DNA of 64,000 nt from Lineus longissimus (lineage: Eukaryota; Nemertea; Pilidiophora; Heteronemertea; Lineidae): contig NC_088311.1 of the NCBI RefSeq assembly GCF_910592395.1, positions 2,854,501 through 2,918,500 on the forward strand. The letters are read 5' to 3'. The first letter of the stretch is position 1; each line of letters starts with the position of its first letter. The notes below the pieces were generated by a model. That model did no database searches. It was not told the origin of the DNA and saw nothing but the letters and a program-made list of their open reading frames with translations. Made by a program: the position numbers and the translations under genes. This document shows, piece after piece, positions 48,901 through 60,215 of the stretch.

Positions 48901-51900
48901 TTGATTTTCGAACTGCCCTTTGGCTGCTAATCATTGCCTTATGAATCATCAATTATAATGAAATTAATTGATTTGGTTTATTTGATTTGTATTTCTACAA
49001 TACATACATGTACATGCTCTATTTATATGTAGGTTTATATTATACGTTCGTGTTGTCCACAGGAACCGTCGCTTCATTTTGAAACCAGTGGACTGTTCTA
49101 GTTACATCTCTGACCAGAAACGAGTTACATCAAACTAGAAACCTTCTTCAGATACGTGTAACATTTTTTGCAACTTCGCAACAAAGTTACTTGTGCAACG
49201 TTTTCAGAGCTGTCATTTCTTTCACGTAGATTGTTTGACGGTGCGTGTGGAATCCACTGCGAGACCTTATTGGACTTGACCAGCTGTCACCCTACTAGAT
49301 TGGTTATATCAATCGATCTTTGCCACTCTAACGGAAGGACATGTCAACTCGACCACAATGGTGAAAAAGCGCTGCATTTAGATAATCTAGTCTTATGCAC
49401 GCTCATCGATGATGACTATCGCGGCGTGCCTCTTGTTTGAAATATCAACAAAGAAACAGCCAGGTTGATGTTACCTAATCAAGAGTGACACCACCTGTTT
49501 CTCTTATTCCTCGTTGGCGCATAAGTTATACTTTGGTACCGGGCCGGGGAAACTGGCATGTGTGCGTCAAAGAGGGAAAGGAGAAAGCCCGCATTGTTCT
49601 CGCTCTGTCAAAGTCAAAGGGGGGGAGTTTGCGCGCGCATGTGGGGAAGGCTCCACTTCCCATCATCATAAACTCATGATCTACCGAATCCGCTTCTTTG
49701 CCACGCTTCTTCTGTTCTCGTAATAACTGATGGACGAATTAGTCAATTCCCCACCCAAGGGATAACTGGCGTACCGCCGTTTACGTTCACTTCCGGTTAC
49801 TGTAGTTCGGATGTCCTTTCCAGGGTGACCGATCTCGTGTACCAACGATAGAGAGTTTGATATTTCCTGTCTATCGGTGCGTATGCAGCTTTGTTCTCAT
49901 CGTTTCTGCCTGGTTTCTGGGCTTGTACTTTGTTTGAATACGACTGAATGGGCAAACCTAGAGACGCTCTGATGCAGTGGCTTGGTGTCTGTCGGTCCAA
50001 AACATTTTCCAGAGAGTCGGCGACACCCAATTTAGATTTTTTGAACACTTTTATATCATATACTTCGATTACAATGATAAATGAATCCCCCAATTACACC
50101 ACCACCACCCCCTACTCCGGAATCATGATTCCGTTGACCTTTTAAAATAATCTTACATTGTCGATCGGCTACAGTTGTAGAACAGCATTTTCTTCTTCGA
50201 CGTCTGGCCCTTGTCATCCTTCCCTATACTTACATGTCCGTCATCTCTTACGCCCCATGCTCTTGTAGTTCTCACAACCGTATATTGTAACCAAATATGC
50301 TTTTGTGGTAAACATGGTAAACAGCAGTTGTTCTCGTTGCCTGTCGCGTACCCGCTGATTCCCAGGGTTCAATGAGATCAACAGTTCAGCCCAGCCACTG
50401 GCACATTGATCAATATCCCCAGGCGTGAAGATACATGTAACTGTGGCGCTCTTAATCATCGAATCTGAGTTTTGCTTTATCTTTTTGCCATTACTTGCTA
50501 TGAACATGTGATCAAATCTGAGTGTTTACATGTATCTACCAAAGTAAGTCAAAGATCAAATTTTTGTCTGCGGAGCCGTTTGCCTCAAGTGGCCAAAAGC
50601 ACTTCCCGAATTTCTTTTTCAATTTTGCAACATGTGTATCTTAGGTTTTGTTGCTGAAATTACGTGGATGTCAGAGTCTGAACATTTCTAATTACCGAAA
50701 TATCAGCAGCTTGTCAAAACTACCCATCGAATACCGAATAAAAACGTAAAAATGCAGAAATAAAACTCACGAAAATATAATATAAACAACAACTGGGAAT
50801 AACATCCGTTATAGGGTCTTCGGTCGTCTCGTATTTTTGGATGCTGCAATTAATTTTTGGTATGGCGTCTAGTCTCGGCAACCCTGACAGTCATTTGATC
50901 AAAAAGTAATAAGCATTTAGGAATGCTCCCAAGCTCTTCTCGATACGACATTCATACCACAACGCAGTATCCTTTGACGAGCAGAACTCCCGGCAGGCAG
51001 CCGTATTGCAATATTTTGACTCCGCTGTCAGAAGGCATAATCTTTGCTCCTCAGCCGGGTAGACCCATGAGGACTGCATGCCAGACACATCCTCATCCCT
51101 CTCTCGAAGTATCACCATGAAGTTATAGAATCTCAAGCTTATCGCCGAATATCTCCTTCGGAATGATTGCCAGTGTTCTAATGTTGGTCAGAAAAAACCC
51201 TTTGGCATGTCTTAAAACCGTTTTGTGTTTGATCAGACACCGATATCGTTCCCATCAGACTATAATACATTTTTGACAAATTTGGAGGAATTCCTGCCCT
51301 TGCCAAGCACCCTCGTAAATGTGTCACAAAATAGTCGTACTGTATGCGAGGGACTCGTAGGACTCTTGCTTCAAGCATGTCAAATGAAACAGTTTGCCGA
51401 ATGAGCGAAATGTTACCTTGACTTGTCAGTCATAGTGAAGCCTGAACCTTCACACCATAGTTAAGGTTGTCACCTTTTACGGTTACAGAAGGCCAAACTT
51501 TCTCGTTCAGCGATTATAATTAGATGCCTGTTTTCAATGTTGAAGAAAAAAGATGAAAAGGTGCGTTTTACGAATGAAATCTTCTCTCCAGTTAATTGCG
51601 TCTCATACAATACTGACACAAACTGCAAGAAGTCGTTTGTGGTGACGTACCTTATAATATGATGAGGTTTCTATCTAATGAATTCAATCATAATCTTTTA
51701 TTATGGCGAGAATATCACGTATACAAGCATTTCTATTTAGAACTTCACAGTCCACCAGGTTGATTTCATCATTGTGAGTTGGTGGTTACTAAAAGAAGAT
51801 GAGATGCCTCTAATAGGTATTGGTAGGAGCTTCTCAGACATGTCTCAGATGGTTCTATTGTAATATATCACCCAAAATTCATCCACGTCTATTGCAGTGT

Positions 51901-53881
51901 TTGGATACATTCTAAGAATCCTGTTAATTGATTAAATCAAATTAACTTGATTGCTTTCGAGGCAGCGTTGGCGGTACTCTGGCGTAGAGCCAATCTCCTC
52001 TATCAGGCTACATCTCTTTATAGTCCATTTCAAGAATGATCGGCACTGCACGCAAAAAATCTCCAAATGGCTGGGCGCCGCACGCAAAAATAACGCAATA
52101 TGGGCTGGGAATTCATCCTGTGTTTCGCTTCAAGTCTCTTGTTCTTGGCGATGCGTTGTCCGTTTTTGACAGGGTGAGCCAAATTTTTAGAAATGTCAAA
52201 GTTCATCTGTTGCCTTTTCTGAGTCTGTACCAGGGTGTTTTCGCAAATCCCCCAAACACCAACGTGAACGCCTATCTCATTGTTTTACCTCCTGATAATA
52301 AAGTCGAACAATGGGATACGCGTTCAAGTGGCACATTTTCATCTGCCGGCATTAGATCGGAAGAAGTTCAGTTATGAACGGACTGTAAACGAATCAGCAG
52401 ATGCCTGTGTTTCGATGTTAACTGATGGGTTCTTCTGGTAGTCAGACAATGGTCAACCCACGTTAAGGTCAGACATCATAATTAAGGAGGCATAGTTCGG
52501 AAATTAATTTAGTAAGATTAACTGTGACAGCCAGAATAGTTGGCCAACTCATCCGTTAAGTTAGATATCGGCGGGGCACGTAGAGGATTCACAACATTGA
52601 TTCGTGGCCTCACTTCAACTTGACCGCGTGGCTGGTATTCTTTTCCCAATGGACAGAAGCTTGAAGAAGATCTTGCAGAACTTTTTGGCAATCTCCTATA
52701 AACTCCTATGACTAGAAGAACAATTTTTGTTCAGTCATCCTTGGCAGACCGGCAAATTTTTCCCGTTTTTTTTCTGTCAGGCCATTCAAGAACCTAATCC
52801 TATGCCTCGTTTCTGAACTATACAATATATCGACTTTCCTTTTCTAATTCGGCAAGATGTCAGCTGGGAGCTTAGTGGTTTGATCGTAAGGTGGATGAAC
52901 TCTTTCTGTGTCAGCTTTATTTCAGATCGATCGCTTCTTGTTGTAAGTCTTATAAAAGTTTTTGTACCACTTTTCCTGTTTTTAACATTTTCTCTCCGGT
53001 TCATTTCAGGTCTGCCGCCACCTGGAGTAATGGATGCCGTGTGGCGGAGGAGTTCGCGGCCCAGATTTTACTTCCAACTTGACGTACCTCAACCAAAAAT
53101 TGCCAATAGAGAATTGCATTTACATTCAGCGACATTAAATCTTTATAAATATCGGACTTGGCCCGAGAATTTACGAGACAGTTCAAACTTCGACAGGACG
53201 GTATCAGTGTCAGTGTATCAGTTTTTAGTGCCGTTAGACTGTGCGTGCAGTAAGCCAATGAGGCGCCTTGTCTCAACCAAAGTTGTATCGTTGTTAGACA
53301 CTGGCTGGGAGTCTTTCGATATAAGGTCAGCAGTGAGACTTTGGATGGATAAACCGAAACAAAATTATGGGTTAGAAATTGTTTGTGAATCGCAGGATAT
53401 TAGTGATATAATCGACTTTAATTCAATGCGATCCAATATGATCAATGATATATTTGGATATAGCTTAGCCGAGACGCTGCTGCCGAACCTGAGCGTTTAT
53501 GTACAGGAAAAGGAGATCTTAGGGCGAGTCAAACGGAGCCCAGAGGTCTATGACTGTGTGCAGGGCGATGGTGAATCAAGGTGCTGTCGGTATCCGCTGT
53601 GGGTATCATTCAGAGACATCGGCTGGAACAATTGGGTGGTAGAACCGGAGGGTTACCAAGCTTATTACTGCGACGGTTCTTGCCCACATCGGTACAAACC
53701 GGCGCATACGTTCGCCGGGATCAAATCCGCAATCCACCTGGTGAATCCGGCCGCCGCCCCCGAGCCATGCTGCACGGGAACGAAACTTAGTCCGCTGACA
53801 CTACTGCATTACGACGAGTGGGGTTTACTGAAAGTGACACAATACTCAGACATGGTTGTTCAGGAATGTAAGTGTGCGTGA
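42927..53881 (+). CDS. TGF-beta superfamily ligand with nine-cysteine mature domain
   Basis: Two exons, 42927-43275 and 53010-53881, join in phase (G then GT CTG) to give 406 aa. A hydrophobic signal segment (NILQGMLTLALTICAM) ends near residue 25. The prodomain has KLREARIEAIKHDILLKLG and EEEYFAKTFHSF, resembling TGF-beta 1/2 latency peptide, then FYFQLDVPQ and WESFDIRSAVRLWM. A furin-type site RVKR ends at residue 292. The mature part is 114 aa with nine cysteines (YDC, RCCRYPLWVSF, YYCDGSCP, EPCC, QECKCA), the pattern of TGF-beta, myostatin and activin beta; the unpaired Cys of the EPCC pair normally links dimers. RCCRYPL is myostatin-like while the prodomain is TGF-beta-like, so I do not assign an orthologue. 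Such ligands are secreted latent dimers acting through type I/II receptor kinases and Smads. The 9.7-kb intron is unusually long for this window. Confidence 0.92.
43276..53009 (+). other. Large intron of the TGF-beta ligand gene
   Basis: No additional exon is needed, as phases of the flanking exons agree. Open frames inside (for example 49168-49440, 46900-47307) lack splice support and recognisable families. One foldback repeat (48561-48645) lies within. Confidence 0.6.
48561..48645. repeat. Inverted repeat with stem of about 30 bp
   Basis: AGTGAGTTTCCGCATCACTC, then AATAACGAT, pairs with ATCGTTATTAGTGAGTG and AAGCGGAACTCACT. The loop is about 15 bp (TCACCGAGACGCAAA). It would form a hairpin, and is probably a tiny foldback element. 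Confidence 0.8.
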
Positions 53882-56800
53882 TAACGATATAAAGAGAATT
53901 GTGAATACACAATGTATCTATAAACATCCTTTCATGTGGTGATATTAGAAATAGAGTTTGCGGGTTCCAATATTGTTGTCATCATCTAATCTTACTCGTC
54001 GAACTAAAGCAACTTTGTGGCGAGCAGAAGCGTTGAGGTGGTCCTTCGAAGACAATCACCGGATTAATTAGTAAACTATCAAAAGAAAACACTTCTAGCG
54101 TCATGCAGAATATTCTATCCGCTGTAGTACATGTGCAGTGGTTCTGAGTGTCCCCGGCCATTCTCAGTGTTACCCGCAGGGTGGTTAAGGGACTTTACTA
54201 CGAGACGGAAAACGACTTGAACTTAAATTTATTGATCCAGCGAATATCCAATGCTAAGAGCAGTTATTTCAGTTCATCATTTCACTCCTAGGTGGCCGAG
54301 TCTGCTTCTACCTAGGAGGCAATTTGTGAACTAAAATTATCTCTTCGGTGAAGAGCAGTTGAAATGGTTGCTAATGTTGATATGTCTGGTTTGAGAGCAA
54401 CTATTTTTCGGGAACTTTCAACTTGTCACGAATTCAAAAAAGTAAGCCCCTTTTTGGATGTGGCCCACGACCTAGTAATTTATTTTGGCGCCAAATGATA
54501 ATCGCAAAGAAATGTTAAATTTTGTGAATATTAATGAATATTGTTTATCCAGTGACGAACTTTTTGTAAGCATGGCACAATAGTAAGTGACGGCATTTTA
54601 CTGGAAGTTCGTTCGTTATTTTGTTGATACTGTCGTCTGTTCGTGAGAATGTATTTTCAGAATACATGCATGTTGACTGCATTACGCCGCCTTATGCCGT
54701 TCATGTAAATACTTAAATGTTTATTTATTAATTTATTGATATCAATTTTATTTTAGTATGTATTTTTATTTCTCTGGCGGCTGATAATATACATATTTCT
54801 CAAACGGTTTTTAACTCTTGACTTGTTTTTGGTTGGTATTCTCGTTTTCACGATAAAACGTTTCTGCCATGGCATTTCAACTGAACCAAGAAGACGATTT
54901 TATTTCGCACGAATTTAGGAATGCTGGTCAGGAGCCTTTGAACTGAGTTGAACGTAGTGCAAATTTTAGTGACTAGATATATCACTCACTCATTACACTG
55001 ATTTACGTCAACAAATCTCTCCAGGTCTCGGTATTCATCATAAGCACGCCCTAACGATCCGCTAGTCTCTTTCACAACAATCTGTCATACCAACTTCATG
55101 TCCACAACGATCTTTCGCATTGCGAAGAGCGTCTGTTGATGATTTCGTATTCTAACAGCAATGCGATCCTCGGAGCTAATACGACTTGAATCCTACTTGA
55201 TCGGCGAGCAATTATAGAATGTCTCCTTCAAGTATGGGAAAGAAAGCCGGCTCCTTTACCAGGGAGGCTGTCGCCCAGACGAGATGACTTAGTCAAAACT
55301 GCAGCTGAACTAGTTCGTCTCGACTACATGGTGATGGTGTGGATCGTGAGGTGAGGGGCGGAACACAACTTGCTGCGTTAGACATGTCGGTTTCAATTTC
55401 TTTTTCGACCAGAGCACCCAGTGAAGACGGGCAGCTGCTAGGATGAAGGGAACAGTTATCTTGACCTCAAGGCCTCGTAGGAACTGATCGATATGAAGTG
55501 GTGAAGGGACATAGACATCCGCCTATAGGGAAGAAAAAGATTGAACGATAAATAGAGGCTGCTCACCCTTCCGACTTCACCTCCGAGGTTGAACCACAGT
55601 TATCAAGCGATTCCATTTCTATCTTTACAATAATATTTCAGATTCCAAATTGGACTTATACATGTATAAGGACGTCGTTATCCGAGTCAGTGTAAATCCC
55701 TTCGTCAGTTCAGTTAAATTGAAGTTGTCATAAGAGTAGATCATCCACAAAGTTGAGGTCGGAGTGGGATTGATAAATGATGCGCAACCTCTGTTTAATC
55801 AGTGATGCCACCAGGAATATCATTTTACGTACCAAGACATTGAAATGATTCGGATCGTGTGTGTGTAATGACATCCCAATATCATTGAATCAATGGTAAC
55901 TCAACATTATTTCATAGCATCCCTAGACAGAAAAGGGTGCGAAGGCTGCACCTTGCAGGGGGTGCCCCAAAGGTGCTATACGTCGAAGCATCCTTTCTGT
56001 TTTTGTGGTGTATTTAGCCCGCGTTGCGTCTCGGAAGGCAATCTGCTCCGTCTGAGGAGATTTGAGGTAGAAGTCAATAATCTTGAAAGCGTATTGTATT
56101 TCGAAAATTGGATTTACGGAATAAAACTAAAGCCTTACTCAATTGATTTTCTAAAGACTGCAAATAGCGTAATGCAAATTAGGTTCTTTTTTTTAGTATT
56201 TTAAGATAACAGCCTTGCAGTATTACATGGCACCTGAAACGTTGCCTTAATGACATGGAGAGAAAGAGGTTCCGCAAACTAACAATTGAGATGCTAAGCT
56301 TTCAGTTACACATGACTTGCATTATGTTGGTACTACATGTACAACAACTCTGCTAACGTTATCAAACAAATTGGAGATTATTGTCACTGTCCTAAGAAAG
56401 AGCAAAAGGTGGAATCATGAATGTTTAACATTTACCCAAGAGCCAGTTTTTGGCCCTATTGCATTCTGACGGATTATGGTATATGGTTTGGTATGTGGGA
56501 GAGACCATGACCGTCAATTCCTCTGAGATTAAAGCCCATAGTGGAATCCTTTCGGCCAATCTATCCTTAGGACATTTCGAACTTTTACACTGGGTATATA
56601 CATATGCATCGTAAAATATACAGTGAATCAAGAGTGTGGTCAGGAGGTATTCGGTGTCCTATAATCCCATTGATCTGGGGCTATTATTGGTTCTAGATAC
56701 GAACATTTCGACCTTGTTCCATCATCTGCCAATCTGCTGAATTGACTGCAGATGGTCCAGACATTGAATTCATGGCCGGATTCATGGCCGCTGGCCCGAC
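53882..56800. other. Interval downstream of the TGF-beta gene
   Basis: The part next to the gene is presumably 3' UTR. No clear AATAAA close to the stop was found, and no further gene or repeat was recognised. Confidence 0.35.
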
Positions 56801-56809
56801 GATCATCAG

Positions 56810-57117
56810 TTAACATATTCAGCGCCGACCCACGTAGATCGACGTGGCCCAAATCCCCCCTCTTTGAACTGGTTATCGGAGTCTCACGGACTTCACGATG
56901 GAACTACGCCATCGCCATCTTCAGGGTACGGCAGGAACTGAAAAGACCAAATGTCTTCATGAAAGAACTACGCCATCGCCATCTTCAGGGCAAGGTCGAA
57001 ACTGAAAAGACCCAAGATGGCGATGGCGTAGTTCTTTCATGAAGTCCATGAGACTCGATAACCAGCTCAGGGGGAGGGGGGATTTGGGCCACGTAGGTTC
57101 GGCGCTGAAGGTGTTAA
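56810..57117. mobile_element. Foldback element of about 300 bp at the 3' end of the SLC35G-like gene
   Basis: The left arm begins TTCAGCGCCGACCCACGT at 56818 and the right arm, read on the other strand from 57109, begins TTCAGCGCCGAACCTACGT. Both continue with GTGGCCCAAATCCCCCCTC, CTGGTTATCG, GAGTCTCA and GGACTTCA. Inside, GAACTACGCCATCGCCATCT occurs twice in one orientation (about 56903 and 56966) and once inverted (about 57014-57033). The element lies 60 bp beyond the transporter stop codon. Confidence 0.8.
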
Positions 57118-57179
57118 ATGCGTTGCGCAGTCTCGAGTGCGCTGTACATGCGATTAGGGATACGGGATTAGGCTTAGGC

Positions 57180-58241
57180 CTAAGTTTCTCCATTTTCCAA
57201 AAGACGATCCTCCTCCTCGCTTCCGGCATGTCCGGCTTCGCTCTTTCTATTCTTAAAGTGTCGTCTGCCAGTATAAACGAGTACCGCGGCTGTCACCAAA
57301 AGAGCACCAGAAATGTTCAAGGCATTCGGGACATCATGTAGAAATATAACCTGCAGAATGTATGAGAATGGTATTTCTATAGTTCTGGCCATTGCCACAA
57401 CTGATGCGCTTTCGTATTCTAGTGCTGTCTGAAAGGCTACCTGACCTAAAACTATAGCAAGCGCCCCCGCCCCGAGCCACAACCAGGGGGTAACGTCAGC
57501 CGGGAATCTCCATAGTCCTAAGGCGGATAAGACAGGTATACCAGCAGCAAACGACACTAGATTCGCCTGGCACACTACAGTTACTGCGAAAACGTCTACC
57601 GCCTTCTTGGAAAAGATGTAGGAAAGGGCTGCAGCACATGCAGCAAGAAACACTAACACGCATGCCCAGATTCGGGGCAGTTTGAACCCGACTTCATCAA
57701 CCGTGGTGAGGTCTACTCCAACACTTTTGTTACGAGATGTGTTCTGATGTAACATCGTGTGGTTCATGGACTGATGCTGATCACTAATTCCAAAAAGCTC
57801 TTTCAGGAAACTTGGCTAAACGACTAACATCACTCCAATCAACATAACAATAGCAATGAGTGCATCGAAAATTCCGTACGGTTCCTTGAGGAATATGTAA
57901 GCTAGGATACCAACCATAATCGGGGAGGTGTAGTAAATGGCATTCAGATCTCCGAAGCCCAGAACTCCAAGTGCCATATATACGCAATAATTCGGGAAAA
58001 CGCGATTGATTCCAAGAAACCAGGCAAACTTGTTTCTTAGTGCGAGTGCAGGTTCTCCTTTAATAACACAATACACTGCTGAGAGCAGAAACCCAAGCAG
58101 CGTCCAGAAGAACGTCTTTTCAATATTCCCCATTCCTTCACACTTCTTGATGCCCAGCATGCCCAAGCCGAAAAGCACGGCCGAGAGAACTCCAAAAGAA
58201 AATCCGATAAGGTGTTTAATGACTGTGCGACACGACGTCAT
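57180..58241 (-). pseudogene. SLC35G-like EamA-family transporter with one in-frame TAG
   Basis: An intronless frame of 354 codons on the minus strand, close to the length of SLC35G1 (about 365 aa), is interrupted only by TAG at 57818-57816. Before it, ten-helix EamA features are seen: FSFGVLSAVLFGLGMLGIK, DLNAIYYTSPIMVGILAYIF, LKEPYGIFDALIAIV. After it, in the same frame, PSFLKELFGI, then the second EamA half (WACVLVFLAACAAALSYIF, FQTALEYESASVVAMARTIE, ISGALLVTAAVLVYTG) and a charged tail ending LLENGET. The TAG falls where a nearby paralogous fragment has CAA (Gln, in VVQPTFLQELFGI), so CAG to TAG is the simplest cause. No other frame damage is seen, so it may be a recent pseudogene, a nonsense allele, a read-through gene or a sequencing error. 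The substrate is unknown. Confidence 0.85.
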
Positions 58242-58303
58242 CTTTGGTGATTGCTCTTTGGTTGTAGCTCAAAATGAGAACAGCAACGTGAGAGTTGCCT
58301 CGG

Positions 58304-58408
58304 CTGCCTAAATTCAGTGGCTTCTGCACCAGCACCGATTGCCTCAATTCAGTGGCTCCTTTACCAACACCGATTGCCTTAAATCAGTTGCTCCTAATAC
58401 CAGCCACG
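58304..58408. repeat. Tandem repeat of about 38 bp, three copies, just 5' of the SLC35G-like gene
   Basis: Unit ATTCAGTGGCTTCTGCACCA then GCACCGATTGCCT. Copies begin near 58312, 58350 and 58388, with the third degenerate. They are 70-170 bp upstream of the minus-strand start codon, so within its promoter or 5' UTR. Confidence 0.7.
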
Positions 58409-58774
58409 CACATGCAGGTATCGACGTCCCTTCGCATTCTCGAATACCAGTCGTAAGGCACACGTGAAAGATGATCCAACATCAATTGAAAGAGGGCCCG
58501 AAGAGACAATGGACATAAAGTCGTATTGTGATTCTCCTCTGTGGCTAGGAACTCCGTGGGCTCAGATTCTACACGTATCCCAAGATTTTATAACGCCTTT
58601 TACATCACCGAGGATTACTTACTTATTCGAGGACAGTGTTAGCCTATTTGACCAGTTTCGACATGATGGATACATCGATTAACATGATAAGTTGGACAGT
58701 TTGCATATGCATGGATTATGTATAATTCAAATACCATTCATGAATTTGATACTAAAACACGGCTTGCACAAAAC

Positions 58775-59050
58775 AAAATATCCTGAAAGAGCCGTATGGA
58801 ATATATGATATAGGCCCTACTCATTACCATTGTGATGGTGATTGGAGTGATGTTTGTGGTACAACCAACGTTTCTGCAAGAGTTGTTTGGAATTCGGCCC
58901 CAGATTACGAATGTTACAATATCACAAAGTCAGAATGTTGCTGGGAGAGACAATGGATCTGTGGGCAGGGTCCTGAAACTTGAAAGGATAGATGAATATA
59001 TAGATCCCGCACAGGCATTTGTATCTATAGCAATGCAGAGTACAAAATAA
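58775..59050 (+). pseudogene. Decayed, 5'-truncated SLC35G-like paralog fragment
   Basis: On the plus strand LKEPYGIYD, then after a small frame disturbance (about 4 nt around ATAG at 58813) LLITIVMVIGVMFVVQPTFL, then QELFGIRPQI and a divergent tail to TAA at 59048-59050. It matches residues around 125-165 of the minus-strand neighbour. The upstream helices are absent. It is inverted relative to the main gene, 0.5 kb from its start, and provides an outgroup for the TAG codon. Confidence 0.75.
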
Positions 59051-59649
59051 TGTTCAACTAGCTGCGCTTTGTTCTCATTTCTCGAGAGGAAGATTCTTAC
59101 CCAATTCGCCCACCCTCGCTTTGCCAGTTGGCAATCATTCCCGCTTCTACGTGGGCTGGCTGACTTCGCCATCCTTGATAACTAGTCAGTCCCACACGGC
59201 ACTGCACGTGCCGAGTGTTGAATTGAACAGAAGTTGTAGGCATAGGCCTATGTGTATTTCTCTGAAAAAAACTCTGAAATACTGAGGCGAAATGTTAACG
59301 CAACATCCTGAGGAAATTAGGGTTTAACAGGTAACCTGTTGATGGATTGTTCCGTCTTGAAGACAGATAATTTTAGGTCTGATGGGCGATGATGTCGATA
59401 GGGAGGTTCAGATCAATGATGACTTATCACGGATTCTTATACGTACACGGATCGCAATGTACAAAAAATTAGTCCTACAGAGTTTTGTCCCTTACCGTAT
59501 AAGGATCCGTTATAAGTCGCTGTTCCTGTTGGGGGAACAATCTATCCTGAAGACAGATCACGGCAACATGTAGCTCTGAGCGATGATGGTGGGGAACAAT
59601 CCTTCTTGAATTGAAGACCTGATGATCTGAAGGGTTCTGTCTCTGGTTG

Positions 59650-60215
59650 ATATCAAAAGGTTGTTCCTTTGGATGATCTGATGAATGTGGCCTTGACTGA
59701 TCTCATAGGTTGTTCCTTTGGATGATCTGATGATGTGTGCCTTTGACTGATCTCATAGGTTGTTCCTTTGGATGATCTGATGAGGTGTGCCTTTGACTGA
59801 TCTAATAGGTTGTTCCTTTTGATGATCTGATGAGGTGTGCCTTTGACTGATCTCATAGGTTGTTCATTTGAATGATCTGATGAATTGTGGCCTTGGCTGA
59901 ACTTAAAGGTTGTTCCTTTGGATGATCTGATGAGGTGTGCCTTGGACTGATCTCATAGGTTGTTCCTTTGAATGATCTGATGAATTGTGGCCTTGGCTGA
60001 ACTTATAGGTTGTTCCTTTGGATGATCTGATGAGGTGTGCCTTTGACTGATCTCATAGGTTGTTCCATTGAATGATCTGATGAATTGTGGCCTTGGCTGA
60101 ACTTATAGGTTGTTCCTTTGGATGATATGATGAGGTGTGCCTTTGACTGATCTCATAGGTTGTTCCTTTGGATGATCTGACGAGTTGTGTCTCTGGTTGA
60201 TCTCAAGTCCGATGG
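59650..60215 (+). repeat. Minisatellite, 50-bp unit, about 11 copies with alternating subtypes
   Basis: Unit AGGTTGTTCCTTTGGATGAT, CTGATGAGGTGTGCCTTTGA, CTGATCTCAT. From about copy 5 two subtypes alternate: type A (GAGGTGTGCCTTTGACTGATC) and type B (GAATTGTGGCCTTGGCTGAAC), giving a 100-bp higher-order unit repeated about three times. Flanking copies are A-like and more uniform. Confidence 0.92.

Noticed and set aside
43276-53009. Need for a third exon in the TGF-beta gene
   Set aside because: Exon phases join directly and the prodomain reads through as in TGF-beta proteins, so no middle exon is required.
58464-58682. 72-codon plus-strand open frame near the SLC35G-like gene
   Set aside because: No similarity to the transporter or any family I know; probably chance.
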